Shown here in pieces: positions 14,067 through 21,182 of a DNA stretch of 31,047 nucleotides. The position numbers and the translations under genes were made by a program. The notes below the pieces were generated by a model. That model did not search any database. It saw only the letters and a list, made by a program, of their open reading frames with translations, and had not been told where the DNA came from. This DNA comes from a virus. The stretch's first letter is position 1. Every line of letters starts with the position of its first letter. The DNA lies in the IMG/VR virus record IMGVR_UViG_3300046507_000230, positions 1 through 31,047 of that record; one strand, written 5' to 3'.

Positions 14067-14175
14067 CGCTGCCAATTGGCACGGGGAACAGGCCGTGAAG
14101 GCGTATCGCCGTAAGGATATGGTTGCCTATGTGCGCCATGTGCAGATTGCGGACCATCTGTGGAGTACGTGGTGA
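14050..14175 (+). CDS. Small basic protein, 41 residues
   Basis: ATG 14050 overlaps the end of the helicase gene by 17 bases in another frame and ends TGA 14175, overlapping the next ATG. The product is basic (YRRKDMVAYVRHVQIADHLW). Its support is the TGATG coupling to the next gene. No family recognised. Confidence 0.45.
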   Translation: MTRRSNAANWHGEQAVKAYRRKDMVAYVRHVQIADHLWSTW

Positions 14176-14375
14176 TGGAGAAATTCACGCTCTCCTATAA
14201 AAGTGCCTACCCCGGCAGCGCAGAAACCGCCGTGGTCGTTAGCTTTGAAGCTACGGACATCGACACGCTTCTAAACCACATTCGGGACTTCATTCAGGCT
14301 GCGGGGTACAGCACCGCAACGCAGCTTGTGGCCCTGACCTACGACGGCATTGAGTGGGGGCGGTCGGATAGATGA
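14175..14375 (+). CDS. Hypothetical protein, 66 residues
   Basis: ATG 14175 shares a base with the previous stop and has GGAG nine bases upstream; an in-frame GTG at 14160 is less likely. The product has a beta-alpha-beta look (FTLSYKSAYPGSAETAVVVSF). Its stop TGA overlaps the polymerase ATG. No family recognised. Confidence 0.6.
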   Translation: MEKFTLSYKSAYPGSAETAVVVSFEATDIDTLLNHIRDFIQAAGYSTATQLVALTYDGIEWGRSDR

Positions 14376-16363
14376 GCCGCCTTCTGTTCGACATCGAAAC
14401 GGACGGCCTTCTCTACGTAGCTTCCAAAATCCACTGCATCGGCATCGTTGACGTTGATACGGGCGAGGAGTTTTACTACGGCCCCGATGTTGCTGGCATG
14501 GCCGTCAGCCATCTGGAGCAAGCCGACGAAATCATCGGCCACAACATCAAGGCGTTCGACATTCCGGCCTTGAAGAAGCTCGCGCGCTTCACGCCCAAGG
14601 CGGGTCAGAAGGTCACCGATACGCTCATTACCTCCCGGCTGATGTATCCAGCCCTGAAGGCCGACGATGCCCTCAATGACAAGGTGCCCGCAGAGTACAA
14701 AGGGAAGCATTCGCTGGGCTCATGGGGCCACCGGCTGGGTGAGCACAAAGGCGACTATGCCGAGGTGAAGCGTAAGCAAGCTATCGAGCTTGGCTACACA
14801 GACGAGGTAGCTATCCAACGGTTCATCTGGGCCGAGTTCTCGACCGATATGCTGGACTACATGATGCAGGACGTTCGCTTGAATTTCCTGCTCTACAAGA
14901 AGTTCAATCCAGATCAGTACCCGCAGAAAGCTATCGTGCTGGAGCACCGCATAGCTGGGCTCTGCGAGCACATTGAGGAGTCAGGCTTCCCTTTTGACTT
15001 CGCCGCCGCAGGGCGGCTCCACGTCGAACTGTTAGAGAAGCAGTACCAGCTGGAGCAGAAGCTGAAGGCCGAGTTCGGCTCGTGGGAGCAACCTATCTCC
15101 CCTGATCCAGCTAAGGCGTGGTTCGTCCCCAAGAAGGACGATGCAAAGCGCGGTTACAAGAAGGGCGTCGGCTTCATCAAAATGAAGACCGTCGAGTTCA
15201 ACCCGGGCTCACGCCAACACATCGCCAAGGTGCTCAAGGAGCGCGGGTGGAAGCCCACCAAGTTCACGGATGGCGGAAGCCCCCTGTTGGACGAGGAGAC
15301 CATTGAGGGCGCCGTAGCTAGGTTTCCCGAGCTACATGGCGTTGGCGAGTACCTGATGCTCACCAAGCGCCTCTCGCAGCTGACCGGCTCCAAACAGAGC
15401 CTCATGGCAGCAGTGCGAGAAGACGGAAGGATACATGGCCGCATCAACCCTATGGGGACCATCACGGGGCGGGCCGCCCACTACTCACCAAACTTGGCTC
15501 AAGTCCCGTCAGCTAAGAAACTCTACGGAACAGACTTCCGGCGCCTGTTCACGGTGCCCGCTGGCTACAAGCTGGTGGGCGCCGATATGCAGGGTTTGGA
15601 GCTGCGTGGCCTAGCTCATTATCTCTCATACTACGACGGAGGGGCCTATGGCCGCACGCTTCTTGAAGGCGATCCGCATTGGTCAACTGTTCTCGCGCTT
15701 GGTCTCCTTCCTCCTGACACGGCGCGCGATAAGCACAACCAGCTACACATCATCCTTAGAGAAGACTGCGCCAAGGTGTTCGTCTATGCCACCGTCTACG
15801 GGGCAGGAGACATCAAAGCTGGGGCTATCATTCACGAAGCTCTCCTGAATGCCCGCAACAACGCGGGGCAAGAGGGCATCGATATCTACCGGCAGTTCTT
15901 TGGTGACGACCTCGCCCCGAGCGAAGCTAAGCTCAAGCAGGTTGGAGGCACCGCCCGCAAGCGGTTCTCTGAAGGCATCACAGGCTACAAGCAACTAAAC
16001 ACACAGCTTGCCGATAGGGTAAAGCAGCGCGGGGCAGTGAAGGGCTTGGATGGGCGGTTGATCCCGTTGCGCAAAGAGTTCGCAGCGCTCAATACGTTGA
16101 TCCAGAACGCCGGGGCGATCCTCTGCAAAGAATGGGGATGCAATGCCTACGATGAACTATCCGGCTTCATCAAGCCCGGTGAAGACTTCTTCTTCGCTGC
16201 GTGGGTCCACGATGAATATCAAGTGGCCTGCCGCGAGCAATACGCTGACTTCGTTGGTGAGACGCTCGTAGCGTGCGCGCAGAAGGCGGGTGAGCCCTAC
16301 GGCTTCCGTCTCCGTTTGGACAGCGAGTACAGCATTGGGGATAGCTGGGCGGACACCCACTAA
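14372..16363 (+). CDS. Family A DNA polymerase with 3'-5' exonuclease, T7 gp5-like
   Basis: 663 residues (T7 704). Exonuclease motifs: FDIETDG (D7, E9), GHNIKAFDI (D63) and YMMQDV (Y163, D167). Polymerase motifs: GADMQGLELRGLAH (D405, E410), AKVFVYATVYGAGD (K468, Y472) and WVHDEYQV (H613, D614, E615). Two oddities: the conserved Arg that is four residues before the Lys in T7 (R518-K522) is here R463, five before K468, with Glu at the usual place. The region matching the T7 thioredoxin-binding segment (here roughly 237-280) is about 30 residues shorter, so dependence on host thioredoxin may differ. It replicates the genome with the adjacent helicase. Confidence 0.95.
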   Translation: MSRLLFDIETDGLLYVASKIHCIGIVDVDTGEEFYYGPDVAGMAVSHLEQADEIIGHNIKAFDIPALKKLARFTPKAGQKVTDTLITSRLMYPALKADDALNDKVPAEYKGKHSLGSWGHRLGEHKGDYAEVKRKQAIELGYTDEVAIQRFIWAEFSTDMLDYMMQDVRLNFLLYKKFNPDQYPQKAIVLEHRIAGLCEHIEESGFPFDFAAAGRLHVELLEKQYQLEQKLKAEFGSWEQPISPDPAKAWFVPKKDDAKRGYKKGVGFIKMKTVEFNPGSRQHIAKVLKERGWKPTKFTDGGSPLLDEETIEGAVARFPELHGVGEYLMLTKRLSQLTGSKQSLMAAVREDGRIHGRINPMGTITGRAAHYSPNLAQVPSAKKLYGTDFRRLFTVPAGYKLVGADMQGLELRGLAHYLSYYDGGAYGRTLLEGDPHWSTVLALGLLPPDTARDKHNQLHIILREDCAKVFVYATVYGAGDIKAGAIIHEALLNARNNAGQEGIDIYRQFFGDDLAPSEAKLKQVGGTARKRFSEGITGYKQLNTQLADRVKQRGAVKGLDGRLIPLRKEFAALNTLIQNAGAILCKEWGCNAYDELSGFIKPGEDFFFAAWVHDEYQVACREQYADFVGETLVACAQKAGEPYGFRLRLDSEYSIGDSWADTH

Positions 16364-16611
16364 TGGACCGCCTGCATACCCTGCTGCAATTCATCTTCGA
16401 ACGCCCCTTAGCAATCCAGAGCAACACGGCCCGCCGAGACGCGGACGTTGTAGCTATGGCTGCGTCTATGGGGCTCATCACAACAGAAATTACCCCTCAC
16501 ACGTTCGGCCGAGATTGGCGCGTGACGAGCAAGGGGTTGGTACTACTCAACGAGGGAAACAATGCAATATCTCATTCTGTCGAAGGAACAGGCGAAGGAG
16601 CTTCTGGCTGA
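16363..16611 (+). CDS. Small winged-helix-like protein, 82 residues
   Basis: ATG 16363 overlaps the polymerase stop (TAATG). The pattern ADVVAMAASMGLITT followed by DWRVTSKGLVLL resembles the second half of a winged helix. The last 16 codons overlap the next gene in another frame, an unusually long overlap of 50 bases. Function unknown. Confidence 0.55.
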   Translation: MDRLHTLLQFIFERPLAIQSNTARRDADVVAMAASMGLITTEITPHTFGRDWRVTSKGLVLLNEGNNAISHSVEGTGEGASG

Positions 16612-16903
16612 GGTTGAGGCTCTGGCTGAGGAGGCTTTCCAAGCGGGCGTTAAGGTTGGGCGCGGTGACGTGGCTCAGCTGTCGGACGAACAAGAGGCGG
16701 ATGCCTACGACACGGGCTACGATGACGGCAAAGCTATCGGCTACGACGAGGGCTACAACGATGGCGCCGCCGATAGCTACGATGATGGCTATGAGGACGG
16801 AAAGGCCGAGGGTGAGCTTCGCGCCGCTGAGGCAGCAGCCTACGGCGATGCCTTCGATGAACCGCCCCGCATCCATAATTGGACCGAGGGCTCCGAGCAC
16901 TAA
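16562..16903 (+). CDS. Acidic Tyr-Asp-Gly repeat protein, 113 residues
   Basis: ATG 16562 follows GAGGGAAACA. Residues 1-40 are helical (LSKEQAKELLAEVEALAEEA). Residues about 47-83 hold tandem YDxGYxDG-type units (DTGYDDGKAIGYDEGYNDG, SYDDGYEDGKAEG). Such repeats occur in small phage and bacterial proteins of unknown role and could bind divalent metal. Its TAA overlaps the next ATG. Confidence 0.65.
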   Translation: MQYLILSKEQAKELLAEVEALAEEAFQAGVKVGRGDVAQLSDEQEADAYDTGYDDGKAIGYDEGYNDGAADSYDDGYEDGKAEGELRAAEAAAYGDAFDEPPRIHNWTEGSEH

Positions 16904-17073
16904 TGGACGGATACCATGAGTACGCGGGTGGCCAATTCGATGTGCAGGCTACCCGCGTGGACAACAAGGTAACGCTCAGCTTCTACCGCAACGGCGTGCT
17001 GATTATGCAGGCCGACACGACACGCGAGGGAGCTATGGGCATCGTGCAGCGTATTCTGGGGGTGCTCTCATGA
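16903..17073 (+). CDS. Hypothetical protein, 56 residues
   Basis: ATG 16903 overlaps the preceding TAA. The product has beta strands (FDVQATRVDNKVTLSFYRNG) and a C-terminal helix. Its TGA overlaps the next ATG. No family recognised. Confidence 0.6.
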   Translation: MDGYHEYAGGQFDVQATRVDNKVTLSFYRNGVLIMQADTTREGAMGIVQRILGVLS

Positions 17074-17195
17074 ACATCTTTGACTTCCTTCTGTTCGCAT
17101 CCTGCGCATGGGCTCTGTGGTGCATGGTCTCTGCGATTGAGGACGTATCCGAGGAGCTGGCAAAACTCAGGCAGCTGCTTGAGGATGACGAATGA
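17070..17195 (+). CDS. Small membrane-anchored helical protein, 41 residues
   Basis: ATG 17070 overlaps the previous stop (ATGA). One hydrophobic span (FDFLLFASCAWALWCMV) is followed by an acidic coiled-coil-like helix (EDVSEELAKLRQLLEDDE). Its TGA overlaps the exonuclease ATG. Function unknown. Confidence 0.55.
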   Translation: MNIFDFLLFASCAWALWCMVSAIEDVSEELAKLRQLLEDDE

Positions 17196-17941
17196 CAACC
17201 CTTCTAATCGACGGCGACGAGTACCTCTTCCGGGCCTGCGTAGCTAACGAGCTGGACATCCGATGGGACGAGCAGAACCACGTCCTTCAGGCTAACGAGG
17301 AGGCATGTTGGTCTGACTTCGCTGGCTCTATCGACAAGCTGGCTCAGCGCTTCCACACGCAGGATATCAAGCTCTGCTTCTCCGGCACCTACGAGACGCC
17401 GAACTTCCGGCTAGCTATCGACCCTGACTACAAGGCCAGCCGACAGGAGAAGCGCAAGCCCCTCTGTTACGCGGCGCTGCGACAGGAAGCCAACGACACA
17501 TACAGCACCCAAGCATTCCCGGGCCTTGAGGCCGATGACGTGATGGGCATTCTGGCTACCAAGCCGGGAGCCAATTGCATCATCGTGTCCCAAGACAAGG
17601 ACATGAAGACAATCCCAGCCAAGATTTGGACAGGGGACGAGGTTCTCAACGTCACCAAGGATGAAGCCGACTACTGGCACATGTTCCAAACGCTGACCGG
17701 CGATGCCGTGGATGGCTTCAAGGGCTGTCCGGGCATGGGGCCTGTTGGGACGCAGAAGCTGCTGGGTGAAGCCATGGCGACTGATGACGGCATGTGGCCC
17801 TACGTGGTCAAGGCATTCGAGAAGAAGAAGCTGACCGCGGAAGACGCACTCCGCAACGCACGCTTGGCCCGCATCCTCCGATGGAGCGATTGGGACCGAA
17901 ACAAGAAGAGGCCGATACTATGGACGCCACCGAGCGCCTGA
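17192..17941 (+). CDS. 5'-3' exonuclease, T7 gp6-like (FEN family)
   Basis: 249 residues (T7 gp6 300). Metal-ligand motifs: LIDGDEYLF (D7, D9), PGLEADDVMG (E113, D115, D116), VSQDKDMKTIP (D135, D137) and TGDAVDGFKG (D171, D174). The helix-3-turn-helix GCPGMGPVGTQKLL follows at about 178-191. The end LARILRWSDWD also matches gp6. It removes RNA primers and resects DNA for recombination. Confidence 0.93.
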   Translation: MTTLLIDGDEYLFRACVANELDIRWDEQNHVLQANEEACWSDFAGSIDKLAQRFHTQDIKLCFSGTYETPNFRLAIDPDYKASRQEKRKPLCYAALRQEANDTYSTQAFPGLEADDVMGILATKPGANCIIVSQDKDMKTIPAKIWTGDEVLNVTKDEADYWHMFQTLTGDAVDGFKGCPGMGPVGTQKLLGEAMATDDGMWPYVVKAFEKKKLTAEDALRNARLARILRWSDWDRNKKRPILWTPPSA

Positions 17942-18075
17942 TCCTCGAAAACCAAGCAATCATCCTGCACGCGCTTCGCATACTGATCGCTGATGCTGGG
18001 CTGCCGAGTTGGCAGTTCACCACAGTGCAAGAGCAGATGGCGCGAACACAGGACTATCTGGAGCGAAACAAGTGA
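17920..18075 (+). CDS. Hypothetical helical protein, 51 residues
   Basis: ATG 17920 lies inside the exonuclease 3' end (22-base overlap, GAAGAGG upstream). The product (ERLILENQAIILHALRILIA) is amphipathic and helical. Its TGA overlaps the GTG of the next gene. No family recognised. Confidence 0.5.
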   Translation: MDATERLILENQAIILHALRILIADAGLPSWQFTTVQEQMARTQDYLERNK

Positions 18076-18548
18076 CACTCTATCTCGACCTTGACGGGGT
18101 CTTAGCTGACTTCGACAAGGCAGCGGGCGCCGCAATGGGCACCGACAACATCTACAAGTACGAGTTCGTCTGGGGCACAGGTAAGTTCTGGGACAAGATC
18201 AACGAGGACCCATCGTTCTTCGGCCACCTCCATCCAATGCCCGACTGCTTCCAGCTGTGGCACGCGGTTTGCCATCTCGATCCCGTGATCCTCACGGCGA
18301 TCCCGAGCACCAACGGGGAGAAGGTCGCAAAGCAGAAGAAGCAATGGGTTGAAGACTACCTTGGCGATTACAACGTCATCACCTGCCCGACCAAGGACAA
18401 GCCGGGATTCTGCAAGCCCGGGGATATCCTGATCGATGACCGAGCGGTGAACCGTGAGGCATGGATAGCTAAGGGCGGCACCTACATCATTCACACGACA
18501 GCCGCGCGCTCCATTGGGGCGCTGCAAGCACTTGGGATTATCGACTGA
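18072..18548 (+). CDS. HAD-family 5'(3')-deoxyribonucleotidase-like phosphatase
   Basis: 158 residues from GTG 18072 (GTGA overlap). Motif I is YLDLDGVLADFD with nucleophile D6 and acid/base D8, followed by helical cap residues, LTAIPST as motif II-like Thr/Ser, a basic KQKKQWVEDYLG segment with motif III Lys, and ILIDDRAVN as motif IV. This matches phage HAD nucleotidases of the NT5C type that dephosphorylate deoxynucleoside monophosphates. Paired with the following gene it suggests control of the dNTP pool. Confidence 0.8.
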   Translation: MTLYLDLDGVLADFDKAAGAAMGTDNIYKYEFVWGTGKFWDKINEDPSFFGHLHPMPDCFQLWHAVCHLDPVILTAIPSTNGEKVAKQKKQWVEDYLGDYNVITCPTKDKPGFCKPGDILIDDRAVNREAWIAKGGTYIIHTTAARSIGALQALGIID

Positions 18549-18943
18549 TGAGTATCGAACACGGACTAGGTGGGATGCGGTACGTCACCCCAGCGGAGTT
18601 GCAGGCGCAGGTTAAGGCGCCTCTCGTCCGCGTGTTCGCCTCTGGCGCCACCCGTGACACCGACGAGAACAAGCTGGACTTCGAGGGCTTCTTCTCGCCC
18701 CTCGTGATGGAAGAGTTTGCCAAATACATGCACGGGAAGCGCAGGATGGCCGATGGCTCCATGCGTGACAGTGACAACTGGCAGAAGGGCATTCCGCTTG
18801 ACGCCTACATGAAGTCCATGTGGCGCCATTTCTTCGCGGTGTGGAAGAGCCACCGCGCGGGGACAGTGTCCCGCGAGGACCTGATGGGCCTGCAATTCAA
18901 CGTGCAGGGCTATATCCATGAGACCATTAAGGCGGGCAAGTGA
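18548..18943 (+). CDS. dATP/dGTP diphosphohydrolase-type protein (DUF5664-like)
   Basis: 131 residues; ATG 18548 overlaps the preceding TGA. The signature FASGATRDTDENKLDFEGF, then FSPLVMEEFAKYMHGKRR and RDSDNWQKGIPLDAYMKSMW with a following RH and W pattern, matches a common phage family annotated as dATP/dGTP diphosphohydrolase, N-terminal domain. Relatives belong to the all-alpha NTP pyrophosphohydrolase group, which convert dNTP to dNMP. In Z-genome phages dNTP hydrolases act with PurZ, but no purZ is in this window. The family name is from memory; the motif match is strong. Confidence 0.75.
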   Translation: MSIEHGLGGMRYVTPAELQAQVKAPLVRVFASGATRDTDENKLDFEGFFSPLVMEEFAKYMHGKRRMADGSMRDSDNWQKGIPLDAYMKSMWRHFFAVWKSHRAGTVSREDLMGLQFNVQGYIHETIKAGK

Positions 18944-19056
18944 TGCTTGAAGACATCGCTGTTTATCTACTTGTTGGATCATGTGTCGTGATGGCTGTAG
19001 CCACAGCGGTCATGATGGTCTGGCTCACTTGGGCCATGATCACAGATGGCCTGTAA
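18943..19056 (+). CDS. Single-span membrane protein, 37 residues
   Basis: ATG 18943 overlaps the preceding TGA. Nearly the whole product is hydrophobic (VYLLVGSCVVMAVATAVMMV), so one long or two short transmembrane helices. It overlaps the next gene by 11 bases. Function unknown. Confidence 0.5.
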   Translation: MLEDIAVYLLVGSCVVMAVATAVMMVWLTWAMITDGL

Positions 19057-19309
19057 GTCCACTACGGACGCGCACGGCACTAGCTACCAAATATCAGCAG
19101 CAGAGACCATCAAGACCCCGGGGCGAACAACGCTTCCGGGGTCTCCGCTGTTGGACGTGTGGTGGGCTAGGCGTTTCAAAAGCCGCGCCGAAGAAACCCT
19201 TATCATCAAACAAGAGAACCAATCGGATCGCGCTGATGTGGTCGAGCTAACGCTTGGCCAAGTCTACGACCTGATTGCTGCTCTCAACATGGCAGTAGAG
19301 AACACATGA
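19046..19309 (+). CDS. Hypothetical protein, 87 residues
   Basis: ATG 19046 lies within the end of the membrane peptide gene. The product contains TLIIKQENQSDRADVVELTL, an alpha/beta pattern, and a C-terminal helix. Its TGA overlaps the next ATG. No family recognised. Confidence 0.6.
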   Translation: MACKSTTDAHGTSYQISAAETIKTPGRTTLPGSPLLDVWWARRFKSRAEETLIIKQENQSDRADVVELTLGQVYDLIAALNMAVENT

Positions 19310-19488
19310 ACAAGATCAACCTCAATACCGCTACCCCGATTGACGGCGACGAAGTTGCTGAGCGCCTCAAGGGCATCCTCAAGGCGGCAGGTGTTGCCAT
19401 GCTCATCACTGGCGCTCGCGTGTCGGCCATCTTCCCTGATGGCTCCGTGGCCCGCTACCAAGAACTCCACATGGACACCGAGAAGTAG
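19306..19488 (+). CDS. Hypothetical protein, 60 residues
   Basis: ATG 19306 overlaps the previous stop. The product has a helix (DEVAERLKGILKAAGVAMLI) and beta strands. No family recognised; compact operon spacing supports it. Confidence 0.6.
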   Translation: MNKINLNTATPIDGDEVAERLKGILKAAGVAMLITGARVSAIFPDGSVARYQELHMDTEK

Positions 19489-19491
19489 CCC

Positions 19492-19839
19492 ATGACCCCT
19501 GATGTGGAAGTAGTGCTCCGCACCCTTCCTCGCAGGATCAAAGTGGGTGCCTACGATTGGCGCATCAAGGTCGATCCGGGTCCTAGTGAGGACTATGGCG
19601 AGACCAACTTCGACAAGGCCGAGATAACTCTTTGGCCAGCTAACCACCAATCTCCCGAGCGGCTCGTGGGTACCGTTATCCACGAGCTGCTGCATGTCAT
19701 TTACGATGGCATCAATGACAGGGATCGAGAATTGGAGGAGCCCGTCGTAGTGGGCTTTGAGACCGGCCTTGTCTCGCTGTTCCGCGACAATCCCAAGCTA
19801 CTCAACTGGATCAAACGAGGACTCAAGAAGTCACCATGA
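19492..19839 (+). CDS. HExxH zinc metallopeptidase-like protein, 115 residues
   Basis: ATG 19492. The motif VIHELLHVIYDG carries H64, E65 and H68, the zincin active-site signature. A possible third ligand or glutamate lies in the following helix (E83 or E90 in EEPVVVGFETGL). Size and motif fit small phage zincins related to SprT or ImmA-type domains. Possible roles are cleavage of a host regulator or virion protein. Activity is inferred from the motif only. Confidence 0.7.
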   Translation: MTPDVEVVLRTLPRRIKVGAYDWRIKVDPGPSEDYGETNFDKAEITLWPANHQSPERLVGTVIHELLHVIYDGINDRDRELEEPVVVGFETGLVSLFRDNPKLLNWIKRGLKKSP

Positions 19840-20210
19840 ATGACGACAAGCTGAAGCAGATGCTTGAGTTGGTTGGTGAGTATCGCGCCGAGGAAGCTGT
19901 TGTTGGCTCTTGGTTAGCTACAGAAGACAAGCGCAACATCGACAACCTCGACCTGTTCGAAGCGATGTTGCGGGAAGCATACCCCGACGTGACCCTTGTG
20001 GTCGCTGGGCATCACATCATGGCCATGCGCCAAGGGAAGCCACTTCCTATTGAGGTGGCTAGCCCAGACACGCTGATCTTCAATCACTACATCGCGCAGA
20101 AGATTTGGGGCGACCCTTATCTTTACATTCTTGCTCAGCTGGCAGCCTCACCGCCTGCGGAGAGAGACGCGCTGCTGCGGCAGCTGTTCTACAACAGGAA
20201 GCCCCAATGA
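19836..20210 (+). CDS. Hypothetical protein, 124 residues
   Basis: ATG 19836 overlaps the preceding TGA. The product is largely helical (DKLKQMLELVGEYRAEEAVV) with an IEVASPDTLIFNHYIAQKIW segment. No family recognised. Its TGA overlaps the next ATG. Confidence 0.6.
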   Translation: MNDDKLKQMLELVGEYRAEEAVVGSWLATEDKRNIDNLDLFEAMLREAYPDVTLVVAGHHIMAMRQGKPLPIEVASPDTLIFNHYIAQKIWGDPYLYILAQLAASPPAERDALLRQLFYNRKPQ

Positions 20211-20320
20211 TAGTCGCTCTGCTGCTCAACCACATTCTTGATGCTGTCGGCATCTTCGCCATCATCACCACCACAATCAAAATCTCGCTTCGCTATCCGC
20301 TGAAGCGCTGGTTCTTCTAA
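20207..20320 (+). CDS. Small membrane protein, 37 residues
   Basis: ATG 20207 overlaps the previous stop (ATGA). The product (MIVALLLNHILDAVGIFAII) is hydrophobic with a basic C-terminus (YPLKRWFF), consistent with one membrane helix, N-terminus outside. It directly precedes the TerB-like gene. Confidence 0.5.
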   Translation: MIVALLLNHILDAVGIFAIITTTIKISLRYPLKRWFF

Positions 20321-20332
20321 AGGAACAACACA

Positions 20333-20767
20333 ATGAGCTTTCTTTCCAACATTCTCTCGACCGCCAAAAAGACCATCAACAGCTATGCTGGCGACGCCGC
20401 GTTCCTGAAGGGCGTAGCTAGCGCAGCCGCTAACGTGACTGCCGCCGATGGCTCGATTGATGACAATGAAATCGAGTCCGCCATCTCCGGTATGCAGGCG
20501 AACCCCATCGTCTCGGCGTCCTACAGCTCCTCGCAGATTGAAGAGGCGCTCAACGGCGCCCTCAGCCGCGCCAAGTCCCGCGCGGGCCGCATGGAGAACA
20601 AGCGCTTCATTGAGGCCCTTATGACCCGTGACGTGTCCGTTCGTCAGGACGTGTTCCTGATTGCAGCTGACGTTGCAGATCAGGGTGGCATTGGCCAAGA
20701 GGAGCATGTGGTGCTCAACGATATTGCCAAGCTGCTCAACGTTGATGGCCAGAAGCTGCTCTCGTGA
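20333..20767 (+). CDS. terB: TerB-like tellurite-resistance/stress protein
   Basis: 144 residues (TerB about 150). ATG 20333 follows AAAGGAACAACACA. The all-helical protein has two pseudo-repeated acidic sites, VTAADGSIDDNEIESAISGM near residue 35 and ADVADQGGIGQEEHVVL near residue 115, matching the paired ADGxxxxxE motifs of TerB (from memory of the family). TerB proteins bind divalent metal and act with TerC at the membrane in metal and stress responses. A TerC-like gene lies 850 bases downstream. It lies in a phage middle region, so it is phage cargo or a host-takeover gene. Confidence 0.75.
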   Translation: MSFLSNILSTAKKTINSYAGDAAFLKGVASAAANVTAADGSIDDNEIESAISGMQANPIVSASYSSSQIEEALNGALSRAKSRAGRMENKRFIEALMTRDVSVRQDVFLIAADVADQGGIGQEEHVVLNDIAKLLNVDGQKLLS

Positions 20768-20844
20768 GCACCTCTGACATGCTTGGTATGGCGATCATCG
20801 TGGTCGCCATTCTCTTCGGCTACCTCATGGCCGAGTGCCGCTAG
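20764..20844 (+). CDS. Membrane peptide, 26 residues, GTG start
   Basis: GTG 20764 overlaps the TerB-like stop (GTGA). The product is one hydrophobic helix (MLGMAIIVVAILFGYLMAEC). It may be an accessory membrane anchor of the TerB-TerC cluster. Confidence 0.4.
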   Translation: MSTSDMLGMAIIVVAILFGYLMAECR

Positions 20845-20863
20845 CTAACCAACAAGGAACACC

Positions 20864-21097
20864 ATGTTCTCCAAGATCAAAGCTTTCTTCGTCACCGTCG
20901 AGCACGACGTTGAGGCGATCATCGCGAACTTCACCGACACCATCACGAAGCTGGAGGCCGCCGCGAAAGCGAAGGCCACCGAGTTCGACACGCTGACCGA
21001 AGAAGCTGAGGCCCTCAAGGCCAAGGCGAGCGCCGCGCTTGCTGCTTCCGACAAGGCGGCTGCGGTTGCCGACAAGATCAAGGCCCTCGTGGCCTAG
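20864..21097 (+). CDS. Ala-rich coiled-coil protein, 77 residues
   Basis: ATG 20864 follows AACAAGGAACACC. After a short hydrophobic/amphipathic start (MFSKIKAFFVTV) the protein is one long Ala/Glu/Lys coiled coil (TKLEAAAKAKATEFDTLTEE). It sits between the TerB-like and TerC-like genes and may be a scaffold linking them, which is speculation. Confidence 0.65.
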   Translation: MFSKIKAFFVTVEHDVEAIIANFTDTITKLEAAAKAKATEFDTLTEEAEALKAKASAALAASDKAAAVADKIKALVA

Positions 21098-21182
21098 CAG
21101 GCATCCTTGGGTCGCGCCCGGGGCGACGAGTGAAATCGTGACAGGAGGGGAGAGACCCTCACATCAATTCAAAGGAAACACT
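21098..21182 (+). promoter_or_regulatory. Structured leader before the TerC-like gene
   Basis: Within 85 bases there are three hairpins: GTCGC-gcccggg-GCGAC, ACGA-gtgaaa-TCGT and GAGGG-gagaga-CCCTC. A longer pairing GGGTC with GACCC could close over the first two. Metal-responsive leaders often precede TerC-family genes; the yybP-ykoY consensus (GGGGAGUAG with CAACAUAC) is not present, so this would be something else or no riboswitch. Confidence 0.45.

Noticed and set aside
21039-21182. N-terminal extension of the TerC-like gene
   Set aside because: It overlaps the coiled-coil gene and the structured leader; ATG 21183 has AAGGA and matches the family start.
21098-21182. yybP-ykoY manganese riboswitch
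   Set aside because: The known GGGGAGUAG and CAACAUAC blocks are not present.
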